Shown: positions 1 to 5,309, counted from the stretch's first letter. The stretch is 6,020 nucleotides of DNA from Paracoccaceae bacterium (GCA_024304875.1 JAMWZF010000195.1:1-6020); one strand, 5' to 3'. Notes: a model not told the origin generated them from the letters alone. Program-made: numbers and translations.

Positions 1-275
1 ATCCGGGCGCCCGCCCTGCTCTCGCCCCGCATCCGGTAGCCGACGGACCGGCCGAGCGGCTCGCCCAGACTCTCGGCCAGCCGCTCGGCGGCGGCGCGCG
101 CGGCGAGGCGGCGGGGCTCCAGCATGACGATCCTGCCCGCCGGCAGGGCATCGGCCAGGGCCAGCGGCACCCCGGTGGTCTTGCCCGCCCCCGGCGGCGC
201 CTGCAGCACGGCGCGCCCCTCGGAGAGAAGGGTCCGGCACAGCACGGGCAGCAGCGGGGCGATGGGCAGGGTCAT
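1..275 (-). CDS. hrpB: ATP-dependent helicase HrpB, N-terminal part (cut by window edge)
   Basis: The first 91 residues of a DEAH-type ATP-dependent RNA helicase are visible; the rest lies beyond the left edge. HrpB is a superfamily 2 helicase of about 800 residues whose role in most bacteria is poorly defined. The visible part starts MTLPIAPLLPVL, a typical HrpB opening. Walker A (motif I) APPGAGKTT is at residues 26-34, motif Ia EPRRLAARAAAERLA at about 53-67, and GRSVGYRMRGES at about 75-86 is the HrpB-type stretch that follows. The ATG at 275-273 is chosen because the HrpB N-terminus normally begins only about 25 residues before Walker A. No good Shine-Dalgarno sequence is seen before it. 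The gene lies on the same strand as fabI but 244 bases beyond its stop, with strong hairpins between, so it is probably a separate transcription unit. Family identity is secure; the cellular role is not. Confidence 0.9.
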   Translation of the reverse strand, partial: MTLPIAPLLPVLCRTLLSEGRAVLQAPPGAGKTTGVPLALADALPAGRIVMLEPRRLAARAAAERLAESLGEPLGRSVGYRMRGESRAGAR

Positions 276-285
276 GACGGCGACG

Positions 286-359
286 GGGTGGCCCGCGGCG
301 GGGCCCGGGTCAAGACCCGCCTCGCGGGCGCGCCGCCCCGGGTGGCCCGCCTCGGGGCC
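286..359. repeat. 20-bp imperfect direct repeat upstream of hrpB
   Basis: A 20-base unit, GGGTGGCCCGC followed by two variable bases and CGGGGCC, occurs at 286-305 (variable bases GG) and again at 340-359 (CT). It has two mismatches and the copies are 54 bases apart. Between them CGGGTC-AA-GACCCG (306-319) forms a small perfect palindrome. The stretch is extremely GC-rich and lies in the presumed hrpB leader, so it could be a local tandem duplication. No function is evident. Confidence 0.45.
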
Positions 360-372
360 GGTGTCGCGCCAG

Positions 373-437
373 TGCGTTTGCTTGCCAGAATGAAGGGGAG
401 GAGCGCGCTTCCCTCTTCATTCTGGCCAAAAAACGCA
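373..437. repeat. Long inverted repeat between hrpB and fabI (16-bp stem plus outer arms)
   Basis: GCCAGAATGAAG (384-395) pairs perfectly with CTTCATTCTGGC (415-426). The stem continues inward through GGGA (396-399) with TCCC (410-413), with only T414 bulged, leaving a 10-base loop. Farther out, TGCGTTT (373-379) pairs with AAACGCA (431-437) across an internal loop. The arms are AT-richer than their surroundings. Neither strand has a U-tract right after the stem: the plus strand continues CCAAAAAACG and the minus strand AAGCAAACG. It is therefore not a textbook intrinsic terminator, although it lies between the fabI stop and the hrpB start on the same strand. It could be a structured 3' end for the fabBI mRNA, a REP- or MITE-like palindrome, or part of the hrpB leader. 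Confidence 0.7.
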
Positions 438-472
438 TCTTCCGGACCTTCGACGTCCCGCGGACGGCCCGA

Positions 473-522
473 TGACCCGGGCGCCGGGTGAAGTTGGTCC
501 TGACCCACCGACCGCCGGGTCA
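473..522 (-). terminator. Two adjacent small hairpins at the fabI 3' end
   Basis: On the minus strand, fabI ends inside a hairpin with arms TGACCC/GGGTCA (plus positions 517-522 and 501-506) and a 10-base loop; the stop codon TGA is the start of the first arm. It is followed at 473-491 by a second dyad whose core arms are ACCCGG (475-480) and CCGGGT (484-489) with a 3-base loop. No T-run follows either, so factor-independent termination is unproven. The two dyads look related: on the plus strand both begin TGACCC and end GGGT(C/G)A. They may slow or protect the 3' end of the fabBI transcript. Confidence 0.35.
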
Positions 523-1308
523 GAGGGTCTCGGGCTTGGGCATGCCGATGATGTGGTAGCCGCCGTCGACGTGGACCACCTCGCCCGAGGTATAGGCGCC
601 GGCATCCGAGGCCAGCCAGACCGCGGTGCCGCCCACCGCCTCCAGCGTCGCGTTGGACCGCAGGGGCGCGTTCTCGGCGGTATGCTTGAAGGTCTTGCGC
701 GCGCCGCCGATGGCCGCCCCGGCGAGGGTCTTCATCGGGCCGGGCGAGATGGCGTTGACCCGGATACCCTGGGGGCCGAGGTCGTTGGCGAGGTAGCGGG
801 TCGAGGCCTCGAGCGCGGCCTTCGCGACGCCCATCACGTTGTAGTAGGGGATCACCCTCTGGCTGCCCTGGTAGGTCAGGGTCAGGGCGCAGCCGCCGTC
901 CGGCATCAGCTCGGCCGCCCGCCGCGCCACGTCGATGAACGAATAGCACGAGATGTTCAGCGAGTTGGTGAAGTTGGCGCGGGAGGTGTTGGTGAACCTC
1001 CCCGTCAGTTCGGTCTTGTCGGAGAAGGCGATGGCGTGGACCACGAAGTCCATCGTGCCCCAGCGCTCCTTCACCTGCGCGAAGCAGGCGTCCATCATCT
1101 CGTCGTTGGTGACGTCGGCCTCGACGAGGAAGTCGCTGCCGATCCCCTCGGCCAGGGGCCGCACCCGCCGTTCCAGCTGTTCGCCCTGGTAGGAGAAGGC
1201 CAGTTCGGCTCCCGCCGCGTGCATCGCGCTGGCGATCCCCCAGGCGATGGAGCGGTCGTTGGCGACGCCCATGATGAGGCCCCTCTTGCCCTCGAGGGTG
1301 ATCGTCAT
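520..1308 (-). CDS. fabI: Enoyl-[acyl-carrier-protein] reductase (NADH-type FabI)
   Basis: The 262-residue product is a short-chain dehydrogenase-like enoyl-ACP reductase. It reduces trans-2-enoyl-ACP to acyl-ACP with NAD(P)H, the last step of each round of cytoplasmic type II fatty-acid elongation. The FabI nucleotide-binding signature GVANDRSIAWGIA is at 14-26, ADV at 64-66, and the catalytic Tyr/Tyr/Lys at Y146, Y156 and K163 (YNVMGVAK). These are the same positions as in E. coli FabI, and AISPGPMKTLAG follows at 186-197. Length is normal for the family. The start is set by GGAGGG six bases upstream and by the ATGA overlap with the fabB stop, which implies translational coupling and a shared mRNA. 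Two residues that influence triclosan binding in E. coli FabI differ here: the equivalent of Gly93 is Ala94, and the equivalent of Phe203 is Ala203. The genome may hold a second fabI. Confidence 0.95.
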   Translation of the reverse strand: MTITLEGKRGLIMGVANDRSIAWGIASAMHAAGAELAFSYQGEQLERRVRPLAEGIGSDFLVEADVTNDEMMDACFAQVKERWGTMDFVVHAIAFSDKTELTGRFTNTSRANFTNSLNISCYSFIDVARRAAELMPDGGCALTLTYQGSQRVIPYYNVMGVAKAALEASTRYLANDLGPQGIRVNAISPGPMKTLAGAAIGGARKTFKHTAENAPLRSNATLEAVGGTAVWLASDAGAYTSGEVVHVDGGYHIIGMPKPETL

Positions 1309-2540
1309 GCGTCGCCCTCCCGGACCCGCGACAACAGCATCGAGCCGTTGGTGCCGCCGAAGCCGAAGGAGTTGGTCATCACGGTGTCGAGGCCCGCGTT
1401 CTCGACCAGCCTTGTCGCGATCTCGCCCTCCTTGAGCGCCGGGTCCAGCGTCTCGACGTTGATCGAGGGGGCGATGAAGTCCTGGTCGAGCATCAGGAGG
1501 CAGAAGATCGCCTCGAGCGCGCCCGCCGCGCCCTGGGCGTGGCCGGTCATCGACTTGGTCGAGGAGATCGGGGGCACGGTGCCGCCGAAGACCCGGCGGG
1601 CCGCCTCGACCTCGCCCACGTCGCCGACGGGCGTCGAAGTGCCGTGGGCGTTGATGTAGTCGACCTTGCGGCCTTCGGGCAGGGTGGCCAGGGCGCCGCG
1701 CATGGCCCGCTCGCCGCCCTCGCCCGACGGCGCGACCATGTCGTGCCCGTCCGATGTGGCGGCGAAGCCGGTGACTTCGGCATAGATCTTCGCCCCCCGG
1801 GCCCGCGCGCTGTCGAGCGATTCCAGCACCACGATCCCGCCGCCGCCGGCGATGACGAAGCCGTCCCGCCCGGCGTCGAAGGCGCGCGAGGCCTTGGTGG
1901 GCGTGTCGTTGTACTTGGACGACATCGCCCCCATCGCGTCGAAGAGGCAGGAGAGCGTCCAATCCAGTTCCTCGCCTCCGCCGGCGAACATCGTGTCCTG
2001 CACCCCGTAGGCGATCTGCTGCGCCGCGATCCCGATGCAGTGCAGCGAGGTGGAGCAGGCCGAGGTGATCGAGAAGTTGATCCCCTTGATCCGGAAGGCC
2101 GTGGCGAGGTTGGCGCTGATGGTCGAGGACATGCATTTCGGCACCGCGAAGGGCCCGATCCGCTTGGGCGAGCCTTTCTCCAGCACCGTCTGGTGGGCGT
2201 CGAACATGGCCGAGGTCGAGGGCCCGCCTGACCCCGCGATCAGCCCGGTGCGCGGGTTCACCACCACGTCCTCGTCCAGGCCCGCGTCGGCGATGGCCTG
2301 GGCCATGGCGATGTGGGCATAGGCCGCCCCCGGCCCCATGAACCTCAGCGCCCGCTTGTCGACGTGCTCGGCCACGTCGATCTTGAGCGTGCCCGCGATC
2401 TGGCTGCGGAACCCGCGCTCGGTCATCACCGGCACGGCCTCGATGCCACTGGTTCCGGCCTTGAGGCTGGCGGTCACCTCATCGGCATTGTTCCCGATGG
2501 GCGAGACGATCCCCAGCCCGGTTACGACGACCCGTCTCAT
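1305..2540 (-). CDS. fabB: 3-oxoacyl-[acyl-carrier-protein] synthase I (FabB)
   Basis: The 411-residue protein is a beta-ketoacyl-ACP synthase I. It condenses malonyl-ACP with acyl-ACP and, paired with FabA, extends the cis-3-decenoyl intermediate in unsaturated fatty-acid synthesis. The thiolase fold is intact: MRRVVVTGLGIVSPIGN at 1-17, the nucleophile Cys162 in TSACSTSLH, His299 in NAHGTSTPVGD, Lys329 and His334 in TKSMTGH, and the C-terminal NSFGFGGTNGS at 390-400. The FabA operon context and the Cys-His-His arrangement support FabB rather than FabF. The chosen ATG at 2540-2538 has AAGG/GGTG shortly upstream. A short out-of-frame ORF with a stronger ribosome binding site ends on this start codon. 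The gene overlaps fabI by four bases. It is separated from fabA, its usual upstream partner, by about 2.1 kb carrying two plus-strand genes, so it probably needs its own promoter. Confidence 0.95.
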   Translation of the reverse strand: MRRVVVTGLGIVSPIGNNADEVTASLKAGTSGIEAVPVMTERGFRSQIAGTLKIDVAEHVDKRALRFMGPGAAYAHIAMAQAIADAGLDEDVVVNPRTGLIAGSGGPSTSAMFDAHQTVLEKGSPKRIGPFAVPKCMSSTISANLATAFRIKGINFSITSACSTSLHCIGIAAQQIAYGVQDTMFAGGGEELDWTLSCLFDAMGAMSSKYNDTPTKASRAFDAGRDGFVIAGGGGIVVLESLDSARARGAKIYAEVTGFAATSDGHDMVAPSGEGGERAMRGALATLPEGRKVDYINAHGTSTPVGDVGEVEAARRVFGGTVPPISSTKSMTGHAQGAAGALEAIFCLLMLDQDFIAPSINVETLDPALKEGEIATRLVENAGLDTVMTNSFGFGGTNGSMLLSRVREGDA

Positions 2541-2569
2541 GGGCGCACCTTCGGTCCGACACGGCGCAT
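2537..2569 (-). CDS. Possible 10-codon leader ORF coupled to fabB
   Basis: Reading MRRVGPKVRP and then stop, this short frame has an excellent Shine-Dalgarno, GGGGAGG, four bases before its ATG. Its TGA overlaps the fabB ATG as ATGA, the usual layout for translational coupling. The first four residues, MRRV, are the same as the first four of FabB but use different Arg codons. It may be a real leader peptide, or it may be the remains of an earlier or duplicated fabB start left when fabB was parted from fabA. It is too short for coding statistics; the evidence is only the ribosome binding site and the overlap. Confidence 0.4.
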   Translation of the reverse strand: MRRVGPKVRP

Positions 2570-2597
2570 GCGGCCTCCCCTTTGCCTGCTCTGGTCC

Positions 2598-2626
2598 CGT
2601 GTAAGGTCTGACGGGGCCAAGGGCAA
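2598..2626 (-). promoter_or_regulatory. Candidate fabBI promoter
   Basis: On the minus strand, TTGCCC (2626-2621) is followed after 17 bases by TACACG (2603-2598), a poor -10 match. The predicted start would leave a leader of roughly 25 bases before the short ORF. The same -35 hexamer, TTGCCC, occurs upstream of fabA. A promoter is expected here because fabB is detached from fabA, but the match alone is weak. Confidence 0.3.
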
Positions 2627-2641
2627 CGGGGGCGGGCGGAC

Positions 2642-2671
2642 TTGACGAACTGATAACCAATGGGTTATGAA
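2642..2671 (+). promoter_or_regulatory. Candidate promoter of the DUF1801/YdeI-like gene
   Basis: TTGACG (2642-2647), an 18-base spacer and TATGAA (2666-2671) resemble a housekeeping promoter. Transcription would start some 20 bases before the ATG at 2701. The spacer and the start of the -10 are covered by a dyad (2653-2668), which suggests repression by a DNA-binding protein. It diverges from the candidate fabB promoter. Confidence 0.5.
2653..2668. promoter_or_regulatory. Palindromic operator-like site ATAACC-N4-GGTTAT
   Basis: ATAACC and GGTTAT are perfect reverse complements around AATG, forming a 16-base dyad inside the spacer/-10 of the promoter above. It is AT-rich in a GC-rich background. 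The shape resembles operators of small winged-helix repressors such as ArsR-family proteins, whose genes I recall often accompanying SRPBCC/DUF1801/YdeI genes. No such regulator is encoded in the window, so the binding protein is unknown. Confidence 0.5.
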
Positions 2672-2700
2672 ATTCGGGCCGAGGACCGGAGCGCCGCGCC

Positions 2701-3324
2701 ATGATGATCACCGACATCGAGGACTATTTCACCCGCGGCTGCGGCCGCTGCGACCGGTTCGACACGCCGGACTGCTCGACCGTGCGCTGGCGGGAGGGGC
2801 TGCTGGCCCTGCGCCGGATCGCCCTCGAGGCCGGTCTCGAGGAGCACGTCAAATGGGCGCATCCCTGCTACATGGCCGCGGGGCGCAACATCTGCATCAT
2901 CGGGGCGTTCCGTGAGGACTTCCGCCTGTCCTTCTTCAAGGCGGCGCTGCTGAAAGACCCCGAGGGCGTGCTGGAGCGGCAGGGCGAGAACACCCAGAAC
3001 CCGGACATGATCCGCTTCACCTCGAATGACGGGCCGGAGGAGATGGAGGCGCTGATCCGCGCCTACATCGCCGAGGCCGTGGGCTACGCCGAGAAGGGGA
3101 TCGTGCCCGAGAAGGTGGAGCGTGCGTTCGAGGTGCCCGAGGAGCTGCTGGACGCCCTCGACGCCGACATCGAACTGGCCGAGGCCTGGGAGGCCCTGAC
3201 CCCGGGGCGGCAGCGGAGTTACCTGTTCAACCTCGGGCAGGCCAAGAAGGCCGAGACCCGGGCGGCCCGGATCGAGAAGTTCCGGGACAAGATCATCGCG
3301 GGGAAGGGGGCGCAGGAGAGGTGA
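2701..3324 (+). CDS. DUF1801 / YdeI-like protein of unknown function
   Basis: This 207-residue soluble protein has no signal peptide or membrane segment. Its N-terminal half matches the DUF1801/YdhG-like fold pattern: VKWAHPCYMAAGRNICIIGA at about 50-69, then FRLSFFKAALLKDP at 74-87. Its C-terminus, about residues 158-203, is the charged helical YdeI/OmpD-associated module (EAWEALTPGRQRSYLFN, then KKAETRAARIEKF). A cysteine cluster, C14-x2-C17-x7-C25 in GCGRCDRFDTPDC, could bind metal; I recall it as a feature of this subgroup. GGAG lies nine bases before the chosen ATG at 2701; a second ATG follows at once (2704). The biochemical function of the family is not established. The gene stands alone on the plus strand between fabB and a VPLPA-CTERM gene, with a dyad-bearing promoter. 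Codon use is GC-rich like the fab genes, so it does not look recently acquired by composition. Confidence 0.85.
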   Translation: MMITDIEDYFTRGCGRCDRFDTPDCSTVRWREGLLALRRIALEAGLEEHVKWAHPCYMAAGRNICIIGAFREDFRLSFFKAALLKDPEGVLERQGENTQNPDMIRFTSNDGPEEMEALIRAYIAEAVGYAEKGIVPEKVERAFEVPEELLDALDADIELAEAWEALTPGRQRSYLFNLGQAKKAETRAARIEKFRDKIIAGKGAQER

Positions 3325-3325
3325 A

Positions 3326-3365
3326 AGGGTCTGGGGGTCAAGGTTCAGCCTGGGCTTCGGACCCT
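3326..3365 (+). terminator. Weak stem-loop after the DUF1801/YdeI-like gene
   Basis: AGGGTC (3326-3331), just after the stop codon, pairs with GACCCT (3360-3365). The 28-base loop contains a small AGCC-TG-GGCT hairpin. There is no T-tract, so it is only a possible terminator. The rest of the spacer to 3606 has no credible gene. It contains a dyad CTGCGG (3466-3471)/CCGCAG (3480-3485) and a TTGACC at 3501-3506 with a weak -10-like GACCAT 17 bases on, a possible promoter for the next gene. Confidence 0.25.
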
Positions 3366-3606
3366 ATGTCCATCGTCCCTGCTGCGCCGCCGAGGGCGAC
3401 GACCACCCGGGCTCACTCTCGCACCGTCTTGCGGCAAACGCCCCGCGCGCGACCCGGGACGCCATCTGCGGAGCGGCCGCCGCAGGGTCATGAGAAAAGG
3501 TTGACCGCATCACCCGTGTGCGCGACCATCGCAGCTGCAAGATACTTTGCGCAGGGCCTTGCAAAAAAACATTGAAAAAATGCGCGAACCCAAGGGGGGG
3601 ACGAAA

Positions 3607-4395
3607 ATGAAGGTAATTCTCGGACTTGCGACAGGAATGGTCCTGGCCGCATCTGGTGCAACCGCGGCGAGTTTGAACAGTACCGGACTGGTCACGCCGG
3701 GCATCATTTTCGGATCCGGCAACGCCAACGGGAGTTTCTCCGGCGACGGAGCTTTTGACACCTTCGAACTCGGTTTACGGGCCAAGTTGCGGTACGATCT
3801 CGCGGGTCTTCCCCAGAATACGTTCAATTACGACGGGGACCGCACCTATACGTTCAGCCCCGATGCGAGCAATCCCGACGCAGGTTTCTCGGCGTTCAAC
3901 TTCGAGTGGTCGGTGAATACGGATCCTCAGAACATGATCTCCGATGCATTCGATGATCTCGACGATCTCACCTACCTGCTGCAGATCGACTATGATCCTA
4001 CGGCCGGTACCGATTTCGTGGAGTTCGATCCGATCAATGTGTTGTTTGCCGATCACGCCATCGGGACGAATGCCACACCCGACGGGGGCGGTACGGTTGC
4101 CGCGGACTTCGCAGAATACGCGGCCCTGATTGCGACCAGTCAGGTTGCGCAGAATTCGTGGAACCTCGGCTTTTTCGAACCCGCCGGATTCGATCCTCAG
4201 ACGGAAGGTATCTACACGATCAACTTCTATTCATACTTCGGTCGAACGACGATCGGCAGCGCCTCGATCGACATCGTCTATGGCGAGATTCCGTCGAGCA
4301 TTTCGGTCGTTCCGTTGCCGGCTTCCCTGCCGATGCTGGGTCTGGCCCTGGTCGGCTTCGGGGCATTTGCCCGGCGCAAGCGCACCGTCACCTGA
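3607..4395 (+). CDS. Secreted VPLPA-CTERM sorting domain protein
   Basis: The 262-residue product has an N-terminal signal peptide (MKVILGLATGMVLAASGATAA, cleavage likely near A20/A21) and a C-terminal sorting tail. The tail is the VPLPA motif at 235-239, a hydrophobic segment at about 240-255, and the basic end RRKR at 256-259. This is the tripartite VPLPA-CTERM signal that exosortases of the Rhodobacterales type are thought to process, leaving the protein at the envelope or in the exopolysaccharide matrix. The middle is acidic, has no cysteine, is rich in Gly, Asp and aromatic residues and looks beta-rich; notable stretches are FELGLRAKLRYDLAG and LTYLLQIDYDPTAGTDF. The function is not recognised. 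The ATG at 3607 is preceded by AAGGGGGGG at a six-base distance and is the start that gives a proper signal peptide; the frame is open farther upstream. Sampled lines are about 48-60% GC against about 80% in a sampled fabB line, suggesting separate ancestry. No exosortase gene is in the window. Confidence 0.88.
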   Translation: MKVILGLATGMVLAASGATAASLNSTGLVTPGIIFGSGNANGSFSGDGAFDTFELGLRAKLRYDLAGLPQNTFNYDGDRTYTFSPDASNPDAGFSAFNFEWSVNTDPQNMISDAFDDLDDLTYLLQIDYDPTAGTDFVEFDPINVLFADHAIGTNATPDGGGTVAADFAEYAALIATSQVAQNSWNLGFFEPAGFDPQTEGIYTINFYSYFGRTTIGSASIDIVYGEIPSSISVVPLPASLPMLGLALVGFGAFARRKRTVT

Positions 4396-4425
4396 CAAGG
4401 GTGTAGGCCGCGGTCGACAGGAGCC

Positions 4426-4467
4426 CGGACCGGGCGCGCGCCGAAGACCGGCGTCGCGCCCGGTCCG
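4426..4467. terminator. Strong GC stem-loop between convergent genes
   Basis: CGGACCGGGCGCG (4426-4438) pairs with CGCGCCCGGTCCG (4455-4467). After one bulged base (T4454), CGCCG (4439-4443) pairs with CGGCG (4449-4453) around the loop AAGAC, giving an 18-bp stem. It sits 30 bases after the VPLPA-CTERM stop and about 210 bases beyond the fabA stop, so a two-way transcription barrier is reasonable. Neither side has a T-run. The remaining bases to 4674 hold no credible gene, only minor dyads (GGTCGA/TCGACC around 4579-4628). Confidence 0.6.
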
Positions 4468-4674
4468 CATCAGCGGCCCTGCATCCATTCGCACGGGTGG
4501 CTGCCATATGCGGGTGCTGGCGCAGTGACGTCCTTCGTCGCGTCTTTCTCACTTCGGGTGACATGCATGATGGAGGCCGGTCGACCACCGTCCACCGATC
4601 TGAGTCGCCGATGCGGTGACACTCGACCAAACGCTGCCGGCGGCGGTTCTGTCCGCGAGTCGGTGAAGGCTGAC

Positions 4675-5184
4675 TCAGCTCTCGCTCAGCGCGACCTTCA
4701 TGTCCTTGACCTGGTAGATCACCTCGCCGTCGGCCTCGACCACGGCGTCGGCGACGCCCATGGTCAGGCGGCGGGTCTGGACGGCCTTGGTGAAGTCGAT
4801 CCGGTAGGTCAGCATCTTGCGGTCGGGGCGGACCATGCCGGTCAGCTTCACCTCGCCGACGCCGAGGGCGTAGCCCCGCCCGGTCCAGCCGCGCCAGCCG
4901 AGGTTGAAGCCGGTCAGCTGCCAGCAGCCGTCGAGCCCGAGGCAGCCGGGCATGATCGGGTTGCCGGGGAAGTGGCAGTCGAAGAACCACAGGTCCGGCG
5001 TGATGTCGAACTCGGCCACGACGTGGCCCTTGCCGTAGGCGCCTTCGTCGGCCGAGATGTCGGTGATCCGGTCCATCATCAGCATCGGCGGTTCGGGCAG
5101 TTGCGCGTTGCCGGGGCCGAAGAGCTCGCCCCGGGCGCATTTGAGCAGGTCGTCTCGGTCGAAGTGGCGCGGATAGTCGGCCAT
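4675..5184 (-). CDS. fabA: 3-hydroxydecanoyl-[ACP] dehydratase/isomerase (FabA)
   Basis: The 169-residue hot-dog-fold enzyme dehydrates 3-hydroxydecanoyl-ACP and isomerises trans-2- to cis-3-decenoyl-ACP, the branch point of anaerobic unsaturated fatty-acid synthesis; FabB then extends the product. Catalytic His71 lies in DCHFPGNPIMPGCLG and catalytic Asp85 in LDGCWQLTGF, matching His70/Asp84 of the E. coli enzyme. Upstream, GELFGPGNAQLPEPPMLMMD (20-38 region) and, near the C-terminus, YQVKDMKVAL are also typical. Length agrees with the family (about 170). The ATG at 5184-5182 has AGGGAG four bases upstream and gives the standard N-terminus, although the frame is open far upstream. fabA diverges from irr. 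In related genomes fabB follows directly, but here the next minus-strand gene is about 2.1 kb away, so fabA appears to be transcribed alone. Confidence 0.95.
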   Translation of the reverse strand: MADYPRHFDRDDLLKCARGELFGPGNAQLPEPPMLMMDRITDISADEGAYGKGHVVAEFDITPDLWFFDCHFPGNPIMPGCLGLDGCWQLTGFNLGWRGWTGRGYALGVGEVKLTGMVRPDRKMLTYRIDFTKAVQTRRLTMGVADAVVEADGEVIYQVKDMKVALSES

Positions 5185-5222
5185 GCGGCTCCCTTTCTGG
5201 GCGGGCGTCAGTTCGGTCCTTG

Positions 5223-5252
5223 CCTCTAGCACCCGCCGGCGCGAGAGGGCAA
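5223..5252 (-). promoter_or_regulatory. Candidate fabA promoter
   Basis: On the minus strand, TTGCCC (5252-5247) is followed after 18 bases by TAGAGG (5228-5223), preceded by TGC as an extended -10 element. The leader to fabA would be roughly 35 bases. The -10 match is modest, but the same -35 hexamer precedes the candidate fabB promoter. Confidence 0.35.
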
Positions 5253-5279
5253 GTGGGCCGCCGGGATGCGCGCTGACGA

Positions 5280-5309
5280 TTGAAACCGGGGCGGAAAGGC
5301 ATTTAGTAT
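5280..5309 (+). promoter_or_regulatory. Candidate irr promoter
   Basis: TTGAAA (5280-5285), an 18-base spacer and TAGTAT (5304-5309) form a fair housekeeping promoter, giving a leader of about 18 bases to the irr ATG. A single TTTAG half-site (5302-5306) overlaps the -10, but I see no complete ICE/Irr palindrome. Confidence 0.45.

Noticed and set aside
472..1659. Long plus-strand open frame across fabI and the end of fabB
   Set aside because: It is antisense to two clear enzymes, and its protein is Gly/Arg/His-rich with no family signature. Stop-free antisense frames are expected at this GC content.
1539..2231. Plus-strand open frame across fabB
   Set aside because: Antisense shadow of fabB with low-complexity composition and no ribosome binding site.
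3547..3563. Sigma-54 promoter (TTGCGC...TTGCA) before the VPLPA-CTERM gene
   Set aside because: The spacing is one base off and the -24 element matches poorly; sigma-54 promoters have strict spacing.
3321..3575. Open frame in the spacer before the VPLPA-CTERM gene
   Set aside because: Pro/Ala/Arg-rich translation with no recognisable domain and no convincing ribosome binding site; treated as noncoding.
3547..3606. Upstream TTG start for the VPLPA-CTERM gene, adding 20 residues
   Set aside because: It would put a charged stretch before the signal peptide, and the ATG at 3607 has a good Shine-Dalgarno.
2540..4675. Insertion sequence or composite transposon carrying the two plus-strand genes
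   Set aside because: No transposase gene, terminal inverted repeats or target-site duplication were seen at either border by eye.
4525..5229. Plus-strand open frame across fabA
   Set aside because: Antisense to fabA, whose catalytic residues are intact; the translation looks like GC shadow sequence.
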